From Spisula solida (taxonomy: Eukaryota > Mollusca > Bivalvia > Venerida > Mactridae): 64,000 nucleotides of DNA. The DNA lies in assembly GCA_947247005.1 (NCBI GenBank), contig OX365948.1:9971455-10035454 (forward strand). The letters are read 5' to 3'. This document shows positions 22,280-33,591 of this stretch, piece after piece. Made by a program: the position numbers and the translations under genes. Under the pieces are notes generated by a model. The model did not search any database. It saw only the letters and a list, made by a program, of their open reading frames with translations, and had not been told where the DNA came from. Position 1 is the first letter of the stretch. Each line of letters begins with the position of its first letter.

Positions 22280-23776
22280 CAGTAAAACCTCGGTAATACG
22301 AGCAGCGATTATTCGAGCAACCGGCCTAATTCGAGCAAATTTCAAAGTCCCGACGAATTTGCTCTATATTGTACATTAATTTATCCCTCTAACTCGAGTA
22401 AAGTTATTACGAGCATCCGGTCTAATTCGAGCGCAGGTGTCGGTCCAATCAACAATTTTCAACGATAATTAATTACCTTATCTCGAGGCAATCATCCGAG
22501 CGAAATTTCACACCTCCGAAAAATGTCATACTAAATTTTGTTACGGTCCGTATTTTTCACACATCGTGATAATCACAGTTTATGACAATAGCGTAATCCC
22601 TAACACTTAAATAGATGTCCGTATTTTCGATCCGTTACATTAAACACGAAGTAGAAGATATTTAATTAATGAGCGTGATTTAAACTACACATACGTTTCA
22701 GAACAAGTTCAATAGGCAACAATTGGGAACATTAACTTATACGAGAACTAGAATTATTAAATGCAACATCGTTGCTTCGAACGTACTGACTCGCACATAC
22801 TTTTAAATTATCGTAAGATAAACCGACGTCCATGTAGAATCTTAAATATTTAGGCTCCGTTCGTTATAAAACTGCAAGTAAAAATCATTTCAAAAACTTT
22901 TCATTTCCCGTATTTCATGAAAATCTGCGAATGTAAGCTTACAGTACAATTTCACGTGTCTGATACTGAATAAGTGAAGTAGATCAAGTCCGCGATTAAA
23001 TCCAATTCTTATCAAACAACCCTGAAGAATAAAAAATTCGTCGACTTTGTACAGTAGAAAATTAAATGTCAATTGAATCTACACTATGCGCCGATTGGCG
23101 AATTCATACCGCGGTATGGAACTCGACTAAACACTACTCCCAACTGTACCGGCAATTTCTTTGATGTGCGGCGCGTTTGAAGTCAGTCGAAAGACCGCCG
23201 CGTTTGATGTCTCCAAATTGTCGCGCGCGTTTCAATTGGAAACCAACGGGATATAACTCATTCAGCTAAACATCATGTCCTAAATAAATTATCATAGATA
23301 ATATAGTGCATGTTTTTTACTCAATGAGCCGTATCCCTGTGCTGGAAACTGGATCGACTTTGCATCCGAGTTTTATTTTATCACGTGCGATTTTTGTGCG
23401 TGGGTGTTTGTTCAAACATGTAGGATCTATCGTCCGCTTTGGGTAATGTTATCTTTTTGCCGATGCGAACTTTTATAACAATTTTACCGTTAAACGGAGT
23501 TTGATATTTAATGTAAAAAGATTCATTACGACTTTAATATGCAATTTGTTTAATTCGGCAAATGTCCACACGATTCAAATTACGTATAGACTTGATAAAC
23601 AATGACAGTATTCGTAGTTACATCCAAATACATGTATCATACGTGTTTTCATTATAAACACAGTTACACTTAGTCATAACAACAATTCATCATAGACTTC
23701 GGATATTTCGAGCACCTGGCTTAACTCGAGCATTTGGCTTGTCCCGATGGGCCCTCGAGATAACGAGGTTTTACTG
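22280..23776. mobile_element. pogo/Tigger-like non-autonomous DNA transposon
   Basis: The ends CAGTAAAACCTCG and CGAGGTTTTACTG are perfect inverted repeats, flanked by TA on both sides (22278-22279, 23777-23778) as in Tc1/mariner-pogo elements. Subterminal ATTCGAGCA / ACTCGAGCA motifs repeat at both ends. The 1.5-kb interior has no transposase frame, but carries a CpG-rich patch at 23150-23240 that may be leftover sequence of another origin. Confidence 0.85.
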
Positions 23777-24119
23777 TATGTTTTTTGATGAATCATGACA
23801 AAAAAATTCAATTTTGTAAGAGGGTCACCCAGCATCTATTTCTGTATTACATTTGTATTTAGAAATCGGGCCAGTGGTTGATTTAAAAAAAAAAGTTTTT
23901 CCAATTGGTTGCCATGGCAACCATAGTTATGCATAGATTTCAATTATTTTACCTGTTTTTATATAGGACCATCCAAGGAGCATTCCTGTGAAGTTTGGTT
24001 GAAATCAGCCCAGTGGTTTCAGAGGAGAGGTCGTATGCATGTATAGTTGATGGAGGCATGTAAGGACGTCGTCTGATCACATAAGCTCATCTTGTCATTA
24101 TGTGACAGGTGAACTAATA

Positions 24120-25253
24120 AAACAAATGTGATGAATACCCCAGTTACAGCCCTGACACAGGACTGGTATAAATAATCAATTAAAGGGCAAAACAAAATAA
24201 TTTCAGCATAATGAGCAGCCAGATAAAAGCAAGGTAGTCATGTGAAATTTCATAGAAATCCAACTAATTATTACTGAGAAATAGCATGGATAAAGTTAAT
24301 GTAGTTTACTAAGGTTTGACAGCTAGGCTGAATGAATACATGACTCCAAAATAGTCCACGCATTCTTCATATCTGGGGGTATGATAAGACAGTGGGTTAA
24401 CATAAGTTTAGAAAAATCAATTTTGAAGCAGAAAGTGAATTTATATTGAGATCTCTATAATATATAATGAAACAAGACAGGAAATGAAATAGATTTTGAT
24501 GATCAGTAAAGACGTGACATTCACTCTACAACTGAAAAATCAGAAACTTTCGCAAGGGATTAATTTTCGTTATATCGGTGAAATTGATAAGTTCGTAAAA
24601 TTTTATGTTCATGAACTTCAACAATGGCAATTAATCACAGAAAGTAAGGTTTTTCTGAATTTTTAAAAATTGAAACATTTTACCTTGTGAATACTCTACT
24701 TCAGAAAAAGAAATTCACAAAATTTTGACCATGCGAAAATTTCTGTTTTTATAGTATACAATATTACCATGACGACACTTTCTTTCAATTAAATTGATCA
24801 TCAATTTAATATCTAAAGAGTAACAACCTTTTGACAATACACTGTAGGTGATATTTATATGTTCCACAGTCAGTAGCCCTGCAGTCAGGCTACACCATAC
24901 AATAACATATACAATGTAACAAGGACATAATCTATATGCCCAATATAGGTATATAGTTTTCATATGTTTGTTAATATTATAACATGTACTTATTTTATAC
25001 TTATAAGATTGTAACAACAGTATTATAAAGAAATTGGAATAATGGAATTGTTGTCATAGCAGAAATGGACAAAAAAAATTGTTATTTTTCATTTATACAA
25101 TGCCATCTAGTCACATGATGTCGACGACCAAGATTCAACCTCACATTTAGTCTTACTAACCTAAAACAATAACTATGACCTATGGAAGTATGCCTTGGAG
25201 GTCTTGTATTACAAGTATATATATATAGGCTTAACATTCAAAATGCACATAAT
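24120..25253. other. Intergenic, no gene seen
   Basis: AT-rich. ATCTGGGGGTATGATAAGA at 24378 recurs at 33240 (ATCTGGGGGTATAATAAAGG), indicating a dispersed repeat. No exon recognised. Confidence 0.35.
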
Positions 25254-25478
25254 CCGGTATGTATCCTGATACACCACTTCTCAGTTCCGTCAGAGAATTG
25301 TAGTTTCATATGTCTCTGATGGAATTGAAAACCAATGTAACGCTCTGACAGAACTCAGGATACATGGCATGAGTTTCATCCGAGCGTAACATCGGTTTTC
25401 AGTTCCATCAGAGCCAATTATGAAACAGGACAATTCTCTGACGGAACTGAGAAGCAGTGTATCGGGATTTCTACCGTG
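25254..25478. mobile_element. Foldback/MITE with ~83-bp arms
   Basis: ACTTCTCAGTTCCGTCAGAG at the left pairs with CTCTGACGGAACTGAGAAG at the right. The match continues through TCTGATGGAA/TTCCATCAGA and GTAACGCTC/GAGCGTAAC to a centre near 25360. Outer ends CCGGTATGTATCCTGATACA and GTGTATCGGGATTTCTACCG also correspond. Confidence 0.8.
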
Positions 25479-25675
25479 ATAATTAGACTCATCAAATTTC
25501 ATAAAATTTGAGTATTTCTCAACATTATTTCCTTGAATAAAATATCTAAATCATTTCAAGTTACAATTTTTATACACATATTGAATAAATAAATATAGGC
25601 ATGAATGTTAGTTTTTGAATTCATACCACCAATAATTGAAGAGACTACTTCTCTTCCAAACATGCATTGTATATA

Positions 25676-25946
25676 TACAGGGTTTCTACTGAGGCAAAAT
25701 GCCCAATCCTGAAAAATTAATGCAAGTCTGTTTAGAGAGCCATTAGCACACACCCCTACACCAAAGCTTTCAAACATAGTTCTATAGTCAAAATGGAGCA
25801 TATGAAATTTCAAAGGACCATAACTCGGTCAATATTTGGTATTTGTTCTTTATTTTAACTTTTTTGGCAGAAAAGTTGCTTCTTTTAGTGCAGCAAAATG
25901 AGCAAATCTGAATTTCCAGATTATTCCAGAATAGGACCCCTGTATA
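25676..25946 (+). mobile_element. TIR-type short repeat, copy 1
   Basis: Begins TATACAGGGTTTCTACTGAG and ends AGGACCCCTGTATA, so the ends form a short inverted pair (TATACAGGG / CCCCTGTATA). Internal phrases AATGCCCAATCCTGAAAA, CCATTAGCACACA and GGACCATAACT are shared with copy 2. Confidence 0.7.
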
Positions 25947-26090
25947 TACTATCAACAGTATATTTCTAGTCTTAAGAAGTAGTATATTTATTCATTTTTA
26001 CATAATTTACATATAAATTTAAATATCATATTTAATATAAATATCATATATAATTGCGTAAGTGATGAAAAGATATTGTATGCAGGGTTC

Positions 26091-26334
26091 TACTGAGGAA
26101 TAATGCCCAATCCTGAAAATAAGATGCAAGTCTATTTCAAGAACCATTAGCACACATCCCTGTTTCAAACTTTGTTCTATTGCTAAAACTCAGCTTATGA
26201 AATTTGAAATGACCATAACTTACTTAATATGTTGAATTTTTTAATCAAATAACTTTCTGCAGAAAAGTTTATTCTTTCTAGTGCAGCGAATCCAGCTTTC
26301 CGGATTATTCTGGAATTGTAGGACCCCTGTGTAT
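26091..26334 (+). mobile_element. TIR-type short repeat, copy 2
   Basis: Begins TGCAGGGTTCTACTGAGG and ends AGGACCCCTGTGTA. It matches copy 1 at about 70-75% by eye, in the same orientation, just downstream of the ARFGAP1 stop codon and probably in or near its 3' UTR. Confidence 0.7.
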
Positions 26335-26450
26335 GTTTACAACAATATTCAGTACCAGACATCAGCGAAGAAAAAAATACTGATCTATGATTCAATTAAC
26401 ACAGTTAAAATAAACCTAAGTTTTGTTTCATTATATGGAATATTTCACAT

Positions 26451-26970
26451 TCACTTATTTTTTGTGTCTAATTCTAAACTTTGCCAATCATCATCATCCC
26501 CATCAGCCCATACATCGTTCTCCCATCCAGAGTTATTTGCCCCTGTTTCTACACCTCCACTTTGTGAGTCATTTATATCCAAGTCCAACAGATTACCTAC
26601 TAACGGATCCTTTGGCTTTTTCGAATGTGTTTTATTGGAAGAAGTGTCTACACCCCAGTCTTCTACATTCCAACCATCAGTATCATTTGTTTTCGACTTC
26701 AAACTTTCTTTCTTTTTCAAATTCTGACTAGATTTTAACGTTTTCTTGTCCTTTCCATCAATTTGGCCCCAATCGTCCCAACTCTCCTCATTGTTACTAT
26801 TTTTAGATTGCTTATATTTGGAAGACCTTGACCCCTTATCATCATCATTTAGCCAATCCTCTAACGCTTGGTCATCTTGCCCCTCCTCATTATTCCATCC
26901 AGAGTTTTTATCATCGGTCCAGCCGCCCCATTCATCTTCATCCTTCAACAGTTTCTTCTTACTTGGATCA
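26451..26970 (-). CDS. ARFGAP1: ARFGAP1 last exon: acidic Trp-rich tail
   Basis: The acceptor TGTTTTCAG precedes 26970. About 173 residues are dominated by Asp, Glu, Asn, Ser, Lys and Trp, with motifs DEWGGW, SGWNNEE, EDWLNDDD, ESWDDWG, DGWNVEDWG, SGWENDVW and DDDWQSLEL, and end at TAA (26453-26451). Human ARFGAP1 carries comparable D/S-W repeats (SSDSWEVWG, DDGWDNQNW) in its tail. EDWLNDD also matches a human motif that in human lies upstream of ALPS1, so its place here is unusual. Confidence 0.88.
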
Positions 26971-29900
26971 CTGAAAACAGGCAAACAATGTGAAATGATG
27001 ACAATAGTGTATTCATCAATAACAGGAAACTAAAGAAAATAATTATCAGTTAATTCCACACATCCTACACTACGAGTGCTGGACATTGACTTTCTCATAC
27101 TTGATAGTGCCCTTGCTCATCTGTGAGTGACAATTCTAGAAGTAACAAGGGCAGATACCTTATAAAGATAGGTCACAGGGTTACCAGCCTTGTCAGTATG
27201 GATTCCCCTTGTGATTGTGGATTACTATGATGAGTTTCAAGCCAATACCTTAAATAGTTTGTGGGAAAAGACTGACAAAAAACTTAACCAATGCACATTC
27301 TAAAAGTCAAGCTAAAATGAGTTAGAATATGTATACATCAAATGTGCAGTTTTTGATAAATGTCACAAATGATCACCCTTGAAGTATCTTGAAAAGTTCA
27401 TAACTACTTTAATTGGATTATCTCTCCCCTCCTCCTCACCCACACTCATTATTGACAAATACATTGTGATGAACATAGGATACAGTGTGAAATAAAGGTT
27501 TACAAGGTCTATTTCTTTAAAGAAAGGATACAAACAACAGGCAACAGAATTCTTGCAGTGATACTGTCAATCCATTCAGTTTAAACCTTTTGGTATTGAA
27601 ACAAATTTATTTCATTGATACCAACAACATGACCACAGCTGAATTTAACTCTCTACAATCAGTGAGTTCCAACCAGAATGTTTTTTGATTTCTTCAAGTA
27701 TTTATTTTCTAAGTTTTGTTCTGAAATAAGAACTATGATATTTGTTTGATACAGCTAGTGTATGTTTTTTATCAAACAAAATGGGTTGGCAATGAAACAA
27801 GATAAACATTGACGTTGTCAGTATGTTTTAACTAACGATGCTTGCTACTGTTACTATCAGCAGAATATATTAAGAATGGAGGGGTCTAGTTGGAACATTT
27901 GCACAGTATAATTATGCAGTACATAGCACTTCATTACATTCTTCCAAGTTTTTATTGTTCTTTTTTTATTTCAGTGTGAACTGTATACCAGTATTTTGCA
28001 TTTACAAGAGTTTCTCTAGGTGCTGAGATGCGAGCCTCATTTTATTAATTTGGTACTGGAATTTATTGGTAGGTTTATCTACAACTTGTATATAGCCAGG
28101 GGTTGATACAATGATGCTGTTAAAAAGGTTTCCAAGCAAACTGTTGCTGTAACAATTATGTCAGTATTCTAAATTGATATAAATAGCATTACACGACAGT
28201 CTCCATAAAAATGATGACATCATATGCATATTGGGTGTCCTTAATGTATTAAGACCTAACTGCACTATTTATAGAGAAATATAGACCATGTTGTTAAGGG
28301 TAACAAAATGTGGCTTTTCAGAAAATTCAGTGGTCAATAGGAAAATTAAAGGTTAGTTTGTCTTATTCAAAGATATTCAGTTAAATTCAAGTACAATTTT
28401 TTTCATGGCAACGCTACACTCAAGTACTTTTCAAGGATGAAACCAAACTTTTCAAGGCCTGTGTAAACCTTATGTGTAGATAAAAGCACTGAATGCACCT
28501 ACTTTTGATGTGTTGGTGTACCATCACCTAGTAGAGATGACTTCTCTCCTGGACTTGTGTCCACTGTACTCAGGGTTGTCTTAGGTTCTCCCCACAAACT
28601 TTGTAGGTTACCCCAACCCTTGGCCCCCACACTGGAGAGCTGAAACATAAAATATCATACATTTAGCAGCAATACCTTCAACACATTCATTTGTATTATT
28701 TGCTTATAATGATGGATGACACTCTCGATGAAACTCCAGTCACAATATTGTTTTTGTAAATTTCAATAAGAAATATATACATTAAAATACACCAACATGG
28801 AAAGAAGACTAGATCATCATTTCTTTGTTTTTTTCCAGAAATAAACACAAACTGGTTGGTTTTAATAGCACTGGTTACTGCTAAATACAAGGGGAAGCAA
28901 CCTTCATGAGAACTTTGTCCTAAATGTGTAAAGCAACAGTTTACTATGAAAATTATACAATTATTAGCTAGATCTAGTATAAGTTTAGAGGCACTCAAAA
29001 ATTAACTCTACTGCTTGCCTTAATACTGCGTTTGTATTCCAGAAGATATTTAAATTACGATCCACTACAAGCCCTGTTCTCATCAATGTGACAGATTTAG
29101 CAATTAAAAAACAGAAATACGATTTGGGCAAATGAGCAACAAATATGTTGAAGACAAGTATGTGGGTAAAACTGCAACCGTTTTCTAAACCAGTTGGGAG
29201 GCTTTCACACAGTAATATATACAAGGACATACCTTGGAAGCAAATCCACTCATGGACTCGCCAACCTCATTCAACAATGTTCCTTCCTTCACCTAGAAAC
29301 ATACATACAATAAAGAAGTGTTAGTTTATATTCACACATTTATTTCAAGTTGATTGTGAAATAAGCTATACAACTTATACCAATTGCTCTCAACACCTCA
29401 TTCCTGCAGGAGGGTATAACAGAATGGAAGACACTGACTGAGTCTCCCGCACTTGAAATAAATACTGGTACATTTTCATTTTGTCTTTGGTACAAGTATG
29501 TCATGCAAGTTGCAGACCCTATACTATTCTAACAAGGGAAAAGCTAGAATGTGTACAAATAACATGTGCAGCTTTTTGAAACAAACATCATGAATGAAGA
29601 TAATGATCTCTCTTGAATTCCATTTCCACAATTCTAAATTAGATTGTCTCCCTTTATTACTCATTGATGAAACATAGAAGGTGATGGACATGTGATAAAT
29701 CTTGAGTTGATGTATCGATGGAGAAAAGGGTTAACAAGTGTTTTATGAATACAGTACTGACGATGTTGGTGTTATCCTGACGTCATGGACCGATCGAAGC
29801 ATGGATTGGCTTAAACATCACGTCAGGCTATTTAAATATTTATTAAACACTGGGAGTGCCAAAGGATATTTCTGGCAAGGCTTGACGGCACAGCTAGACC

Positions 29901-32900
29901 GCAGGTTATGTGATTAAGCCATATTTAATCTATCAGGTCAGGTCCTAGAAGTCACTGGTACAACACGTAACAGAACCTTTTATCTAATTTTATGATTCAA
30001 CTACAAGATGATAACCAAATACATAGAGACTTAATTCTTTGTCTCCATGCTTTACCCATGAACTCCAAATAAAGAGAAAATTTGCAATTCAAAACATAAC
30101 AGAGAGCTGCACGCAATCCTACAAAGCTGTTACTGTTGTACACAATCCCATGTTAATATTGATATTCATGCAGTGCGAGAAACCCATGTAGAGAATCATG
30201 GCGATTCAGATACTAGTCACGATTCAGATACAAGTCACGATCCGATCACAAGGACAGCGTACATGTTATATATTCTCAACTCCATCTCTGTATATCCCAT
30301 TGGTATACAGTTTTGTACAGAATGATACTGATAAACTGCAAGATTTTATGAAGGCATATTTCTGCCACCAAATAACAACCTAATTCTCCAGATAATTATG
30401 TGGTCAACATGTTAGGTAACCAGATAACAACTAAATTATCTAGATATTTTTGTGGACCTATGGACCCTGCTATGCAGACTTTATATTACACCAATATCAA
30501 TCCTCATGAGTGTTGTTGTTTTAAGAAATATGGCTTTGCATCAATGTATTTAACTAGGTATAAACTGTTGAATAACTTTTAAGGACTTTTAAGCAACTAG
30601 AAAGCTTGAAGAACTTAATAAGGACCGGCTAATTGACAATATCAGCACATTACCATTAAAGTTCACATGAGCTGTACACATTAAAGTATTGCATTTCACT
30701 GTTAGATTAAACATAAACACTGCTAAAGTCACACATGTTCATTATCCAATATATTTATTACTTCAATAAGAGAAGTATAATGCATGCTCACTGTCATTGT
30801 GCTATATTGTCCACATATAGTGGCAATCTTTCATATGTTTGTTTTCAGTCATACACAAATTGTATGATGCATGCGGGTCTGTTGACCTAACTCAAATTAT
30901 CAACCAGTACAAAAACTTGCACTACTGCAAGCAATTGAAAATATCTCCACATGTTAATGACATGAACATAGCTCATGGTAAAACATATAGCCATACTGGT
31001 ATATCAACTAAGATATCGCTGGCTTAGAATTAGAAGGTCGTTAGTAGTAATATAAGACTCATTTAAAATCTGCATCTCAATGCGCTTCTTATGAGCCTAT
31101 TTTCATGAAAACCAGAACACTGGTTATGTTGACCAAACTGAAGTTTAAAAAGCTTGTTTTTCCATAAGTTAAGAGTAATTTTCAGACAATATTTTCTTGT
31201 TTTCTCAAAATATTGATTTTGTACTTACAACCTTCTAATTCTAAGCCAGCGATATGTCTGGTAACTGAACAGCTCAGCGGAGAGCAGCCGAAATAATAGT
31301 ACATAAAAACAGATTATATTCATATCAAAACAAATCGTAAATCCAAACACAATAACTCGATTGTACTGGTTATGCAATCAAATCTATTTTGAACATAATC
31401 AAGCTGCTGTCTGCTGAGATAGAATACAAATTTCTTATTATATCATTCAGGTCAACATTAATTCAACTTAGAGCACTAGAACTCCAAATATACTCAGCAA
31501 CAATGTGCCTCAGTAGCGGAGTGGTTAACTATGCCGGCCATGTTTCAGCAGGAAGCTGACTGAAAAATAAACGCTATGCTTGGCATGGCATTCATATAAA
31601 CTACATCCTACAGGAGTATTCTATATTCTGAAGAATACTAAACGATACTCTCCAAAAATCCAGACAAATTAGAGAGATTTCTTGCCAGGAAAACAAATTA
31701 GCTTGCCTTGAACCGTTGGCAACTAATTTCCGGTAATCGTCTTTTTGAGTTGACAATTGCTTGAGGCAAACAAACGTACAGAGAGTCTGATATTAAATAC
31801 TGTTAGAGAAATTGCAAGCAGCATGTTACAAGGCTTCAGTACCTCCCCATGTGTTACCATATAATTAAACAAGTATATTTATTACATACAGAAAATACAT
31901 TTGTGAACAATATTGTACAAGATATACACAATAATCAATACAAAGCACAGTGCAGTGACATCAGATATACAATAAACAAATCTATACAACATTTACAGTA
32001 TATATATATATATATATATACAATACAGGAAAGTTGTTCCACAGTCCACTAATTGCATCAGGAATAGTAGATTCTTTAGGCTTCGGGTTTTATCCCAAGG
32101 GGACATACGAAGCAATTAAAAATTGCTCAAGAAGTTAAAATCTGATATTGCTGAAGAGTTTCAGAATACTGCCACAACATTGGTCAATATTTAGATAATG
32201 CTCTGATACATACTGCCACACCATTGGTCAATATTTAGATAATGCTCTGATACATACTGCCACACCATTGGTCAATATTAGATAATGCTCTGATACATAC
32301 TGCCACACCATTGGTCAATATTAGATCATGCTCTGAGACATACTACCACACCATTGGTCAATATAAGATCATGCTCTGATACATACTGCCACACCATTGG
32401 TCAATATTAGATCATGCTCTGATACATACTGCCACACCATTGGTCAATATTAGATCATGCTCTGATACATACTGCCACACCATTGGTCAATATTAGATAA
32501 TGCTCTGATACATACTGCCACACCATTGGTCAATATTTAGATAATACTCTGATACATACTGCCACACCATTGGTCAATATTTAGAACATGCTCTGATGCA
32601 TACTGCCACACCATTGGTCAATATTTAGATCATGCTCTGATACATACTGCCACACCATTGGTCAATATTTAGAACATGCTCTGATACATACTGCCACACC
32701 ATTGGTCAATATTAGATCATGCTCTGATACATACTGCCACACCATTGGTCAATATTTAGAACATGCTCTGATACATACTGCCACACCATTGGCCAATATT
32801 TAGATCATGCTCTAAAACAACCAATCAGATGATTCAGTTTTGACATTTAAGTCTCCACAGCAATTTCGTTTCTTTAATCCTGATGCCCAGAATCAATAAC

Positions 32901-33449
32901 AAACTATTTTTACTTGGGTTTTAACGTCATTTGTCAACATATTTTTTCAGTTATATACAGTGGCTGATTCACCTTACCAGTTTTCCTGGACTGTATCCTA
33001 ACCAGTAATTTACCCGCCTACACGAAACTAGCACTACCCACATGTGGAGGAAAATCAACATGGTTGAATTTTCATGGAAATAATTCAGTTTAACCTTCCA
33101 TTATATAGACCCCTAACCAAATAACTAACAAGAAGTATCACTGAACGTGATGAATACCCCCAGATAATAGTCACTCAAATTGGACAGACCAACCAACAAC
33201 CCAACCAAACTCAAGCATGACTCCAATATAGCCCCCATATCTACTTTGTATCTGGGGGTATAATAAAGGGTTAATCAGCTGGGTATAATAAAGTTGATAG
33301 TATATAGTAAATCTCTTTTTCTTTCTTTTTTTTTCTATAAAGTATATAGTAAATCTCACCTTATCCTTGGTAGGTTTAAGTACTGAATCATTGACACTGG
33401 AACTTATTTCTATAGTCTTTTCTTTAACTGCTTGGCCTGCTTTTGTGGC
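26451..33449 (-). CDS. ARFGAP1: ADP-ribosylation factor GTPase-activating protein 1, C-terminal half
   Basis: Four exons join in frame on the minus strand: 33449-33360 (30 codons), 29292-29233 (20 codons), 28639-28503 (137 nt) and 26970-26451 (with the stop). Human ARFGAP1 reads LNENVLKPAQEK, VKEGKIFDDVSSGVSQLASK and VGSKGWRDV. Here the order is VNDSVLKPTKDK, VKEGTLLNEVGESMSGFASK and VGAKGWGNLQSL. The 20-codon middle exon even has the human segment's length. Known role: it stimulates GTP hydrolysis on Arf1 at Golgi membranes and COPI vesicles; the Ser/Gly/bulky-hydrophobic segment is the second ALPS motif, which senses membrane curvature. The tail is acidic and Trp-rich. The zinc-finger GAP domain and ALPS1 exons are not in view, so the gene is partial at its 5' side. 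Confidence 0.88.
26971..28502 (-). other. ARFGAP1 intron before the last exon
   Basis: AT-rich intron. Contains a copy of a dispersed repeat at about 27340-27480 (GTGCAGTTTTTGATAAA ... GGATTATCTCTCCCC) related to 29545-29720, 50735-51270 and 62795-62970. Confidence 0.5.
28503..28639 (-). CDS. ARFGAP1: ARFGAP1 exon: second half of ALPS2 and linker
   Basis: The acceptor TGTTTCAG and donor GTAGGT bound 137 nt reading LSSVGAKGWGNLQSLWG, then a Ser/Thr-rich linker. VGAKGWGNL matches human VGSKGWRDV. It ends in phase 2 (CAA AA/T). The alternative donor 4 bases downstream would follow an in-frame TAG, so GTAGGT is chosen. Confidence 0.87.
29233..29292 (-). CDS. ARFGAP1: ARFGAP1 exon: first half of ALPS2
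   Basis: A 60-nt phase-0 exon between TTTCTAG and GTATGT. It encodes VKEGTLLNEVGESMSGFASK, matching the human VKEGKIF...SQLASK segment in length and ends. Ser, Gly and bulky hydrophobics without charge near the end fit a lipid-packing-sensor helix. Confidence 0.88.
29293..31010 (-). other. ARFGAP1 intron, part 1
   Basis: No exon seen. 29545-29720 is a copy of the GTGCAGCTTTTT...GATTGTCTCCC dispersed repeat. 29760-29930 is a mixed-base stretch (CTGACGTCATGGACCGATCG) with no coding frame. Confidence 0.45.
31011..31256. repeat. Inverted repeat, 26-bp arms
   Basis: GATATCGCTGGCTTAGAATT at the left and AATTCTAAGCCAGCGATAT at the right are exact reverse complements, extended by AGAAGGT / ACCTTCT. 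The arms enclose about 190 bp. Probable MITE. Confidence 0.85.
31504..31545 (+). other. tRNA-like fragment with a pol III A-box
   Basis: CTCAGTAGCGGAGTGGTTAA matches the tRNA A-box consensus (TRGYNNARNGG). No matching B-box or cloverleaf follows, so it is a pseudo-tRNA or a degraded tRNA-SINE head. Confidence 0.4.
31998..32020. repeat. TA microsatellite
   Basis: About 11 TA dinucleotides. Confidence 0.9.
32165..32820. repeat. 43/44-bp minisatellite, about 15 copies
   Basis: The unit reads CTGATACATACTGCCACACC then ATTGGTCAATATTTAGATAA plus TGCT. Variants differ by one T (43 or 44 bp) and TAA/TCA/AAC changes. Intronic in ARFGAP1. Confidence 0.95.
32821..33359 (-). other. ARFGAP1 intron, part next to the 33360 exon
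   Basis: Contains CTTACCAGTTTTCCTGGA at about 32973, which recurs at 49198. ATACCCCCAGATAATAGTCAC and ATCTGGGGGTATAATAAAGG near 33155 and 33240 form an inverted pair of a dispersed repeat end. Confidence 0.4.
33360..33449 (-). CDS. ARFGAP1: ARFGAP1 exon: SVNDSVLKPTKDK block
   Basis: The acceptor TTTTCAG and donor GTGAGAT flank exactly 30 codons in phase 0, starting ATKAGQAVKEKT and ending VNDSVLKPTKDK. It aligns with ASELGHSLNENVLKPAQEK of human ARFGAP1. Confidence 0.87.
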
Positions 33450-33515
33450 CTGAAAATATACATGAACACAATAAATAAAAAAATAAACAAAGGAAACAAA
33501 CAAACAAACAAATGA

Positions 33516-33518
<3 letters not shown>

Positions 33519-33590
<72 letters not shown>
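33519..33590. repeat. AATC microsatellite, 18 copies
   Basis: An uninterrupted (AATC)n run 70 bp upstream (on the gene strand) of the ARFGAP1 exon acceptor. Confidence 0.97.

Positions 33591-33591
<1 letters not shown>

Larger units (their letters stand above)
21603..24119. mobile_element. Bivalve-type repeat split by two nested insertions
   Basis: Left part 21603-21845 begins TAGGGCCACAATAGCCC...TGCTCACCC. Right part 23779-24119 ends GTGACAGGTGAACTAA. These termini match the element at 54131-55165 (GGGCCCTAGGTCGCTCACCT ... GTGACAGGTGAGCTAA). The middle is replaced by a hAT-like MITE and a pogo-like element. No protein recognised; family not named here. Confidence 0.65.

Noticed and set aside
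31504..31545. Working tRNA gene
   Set aside because: Only the A-box is present. No acceptor stem, anticodon stem or B-box could be folded.
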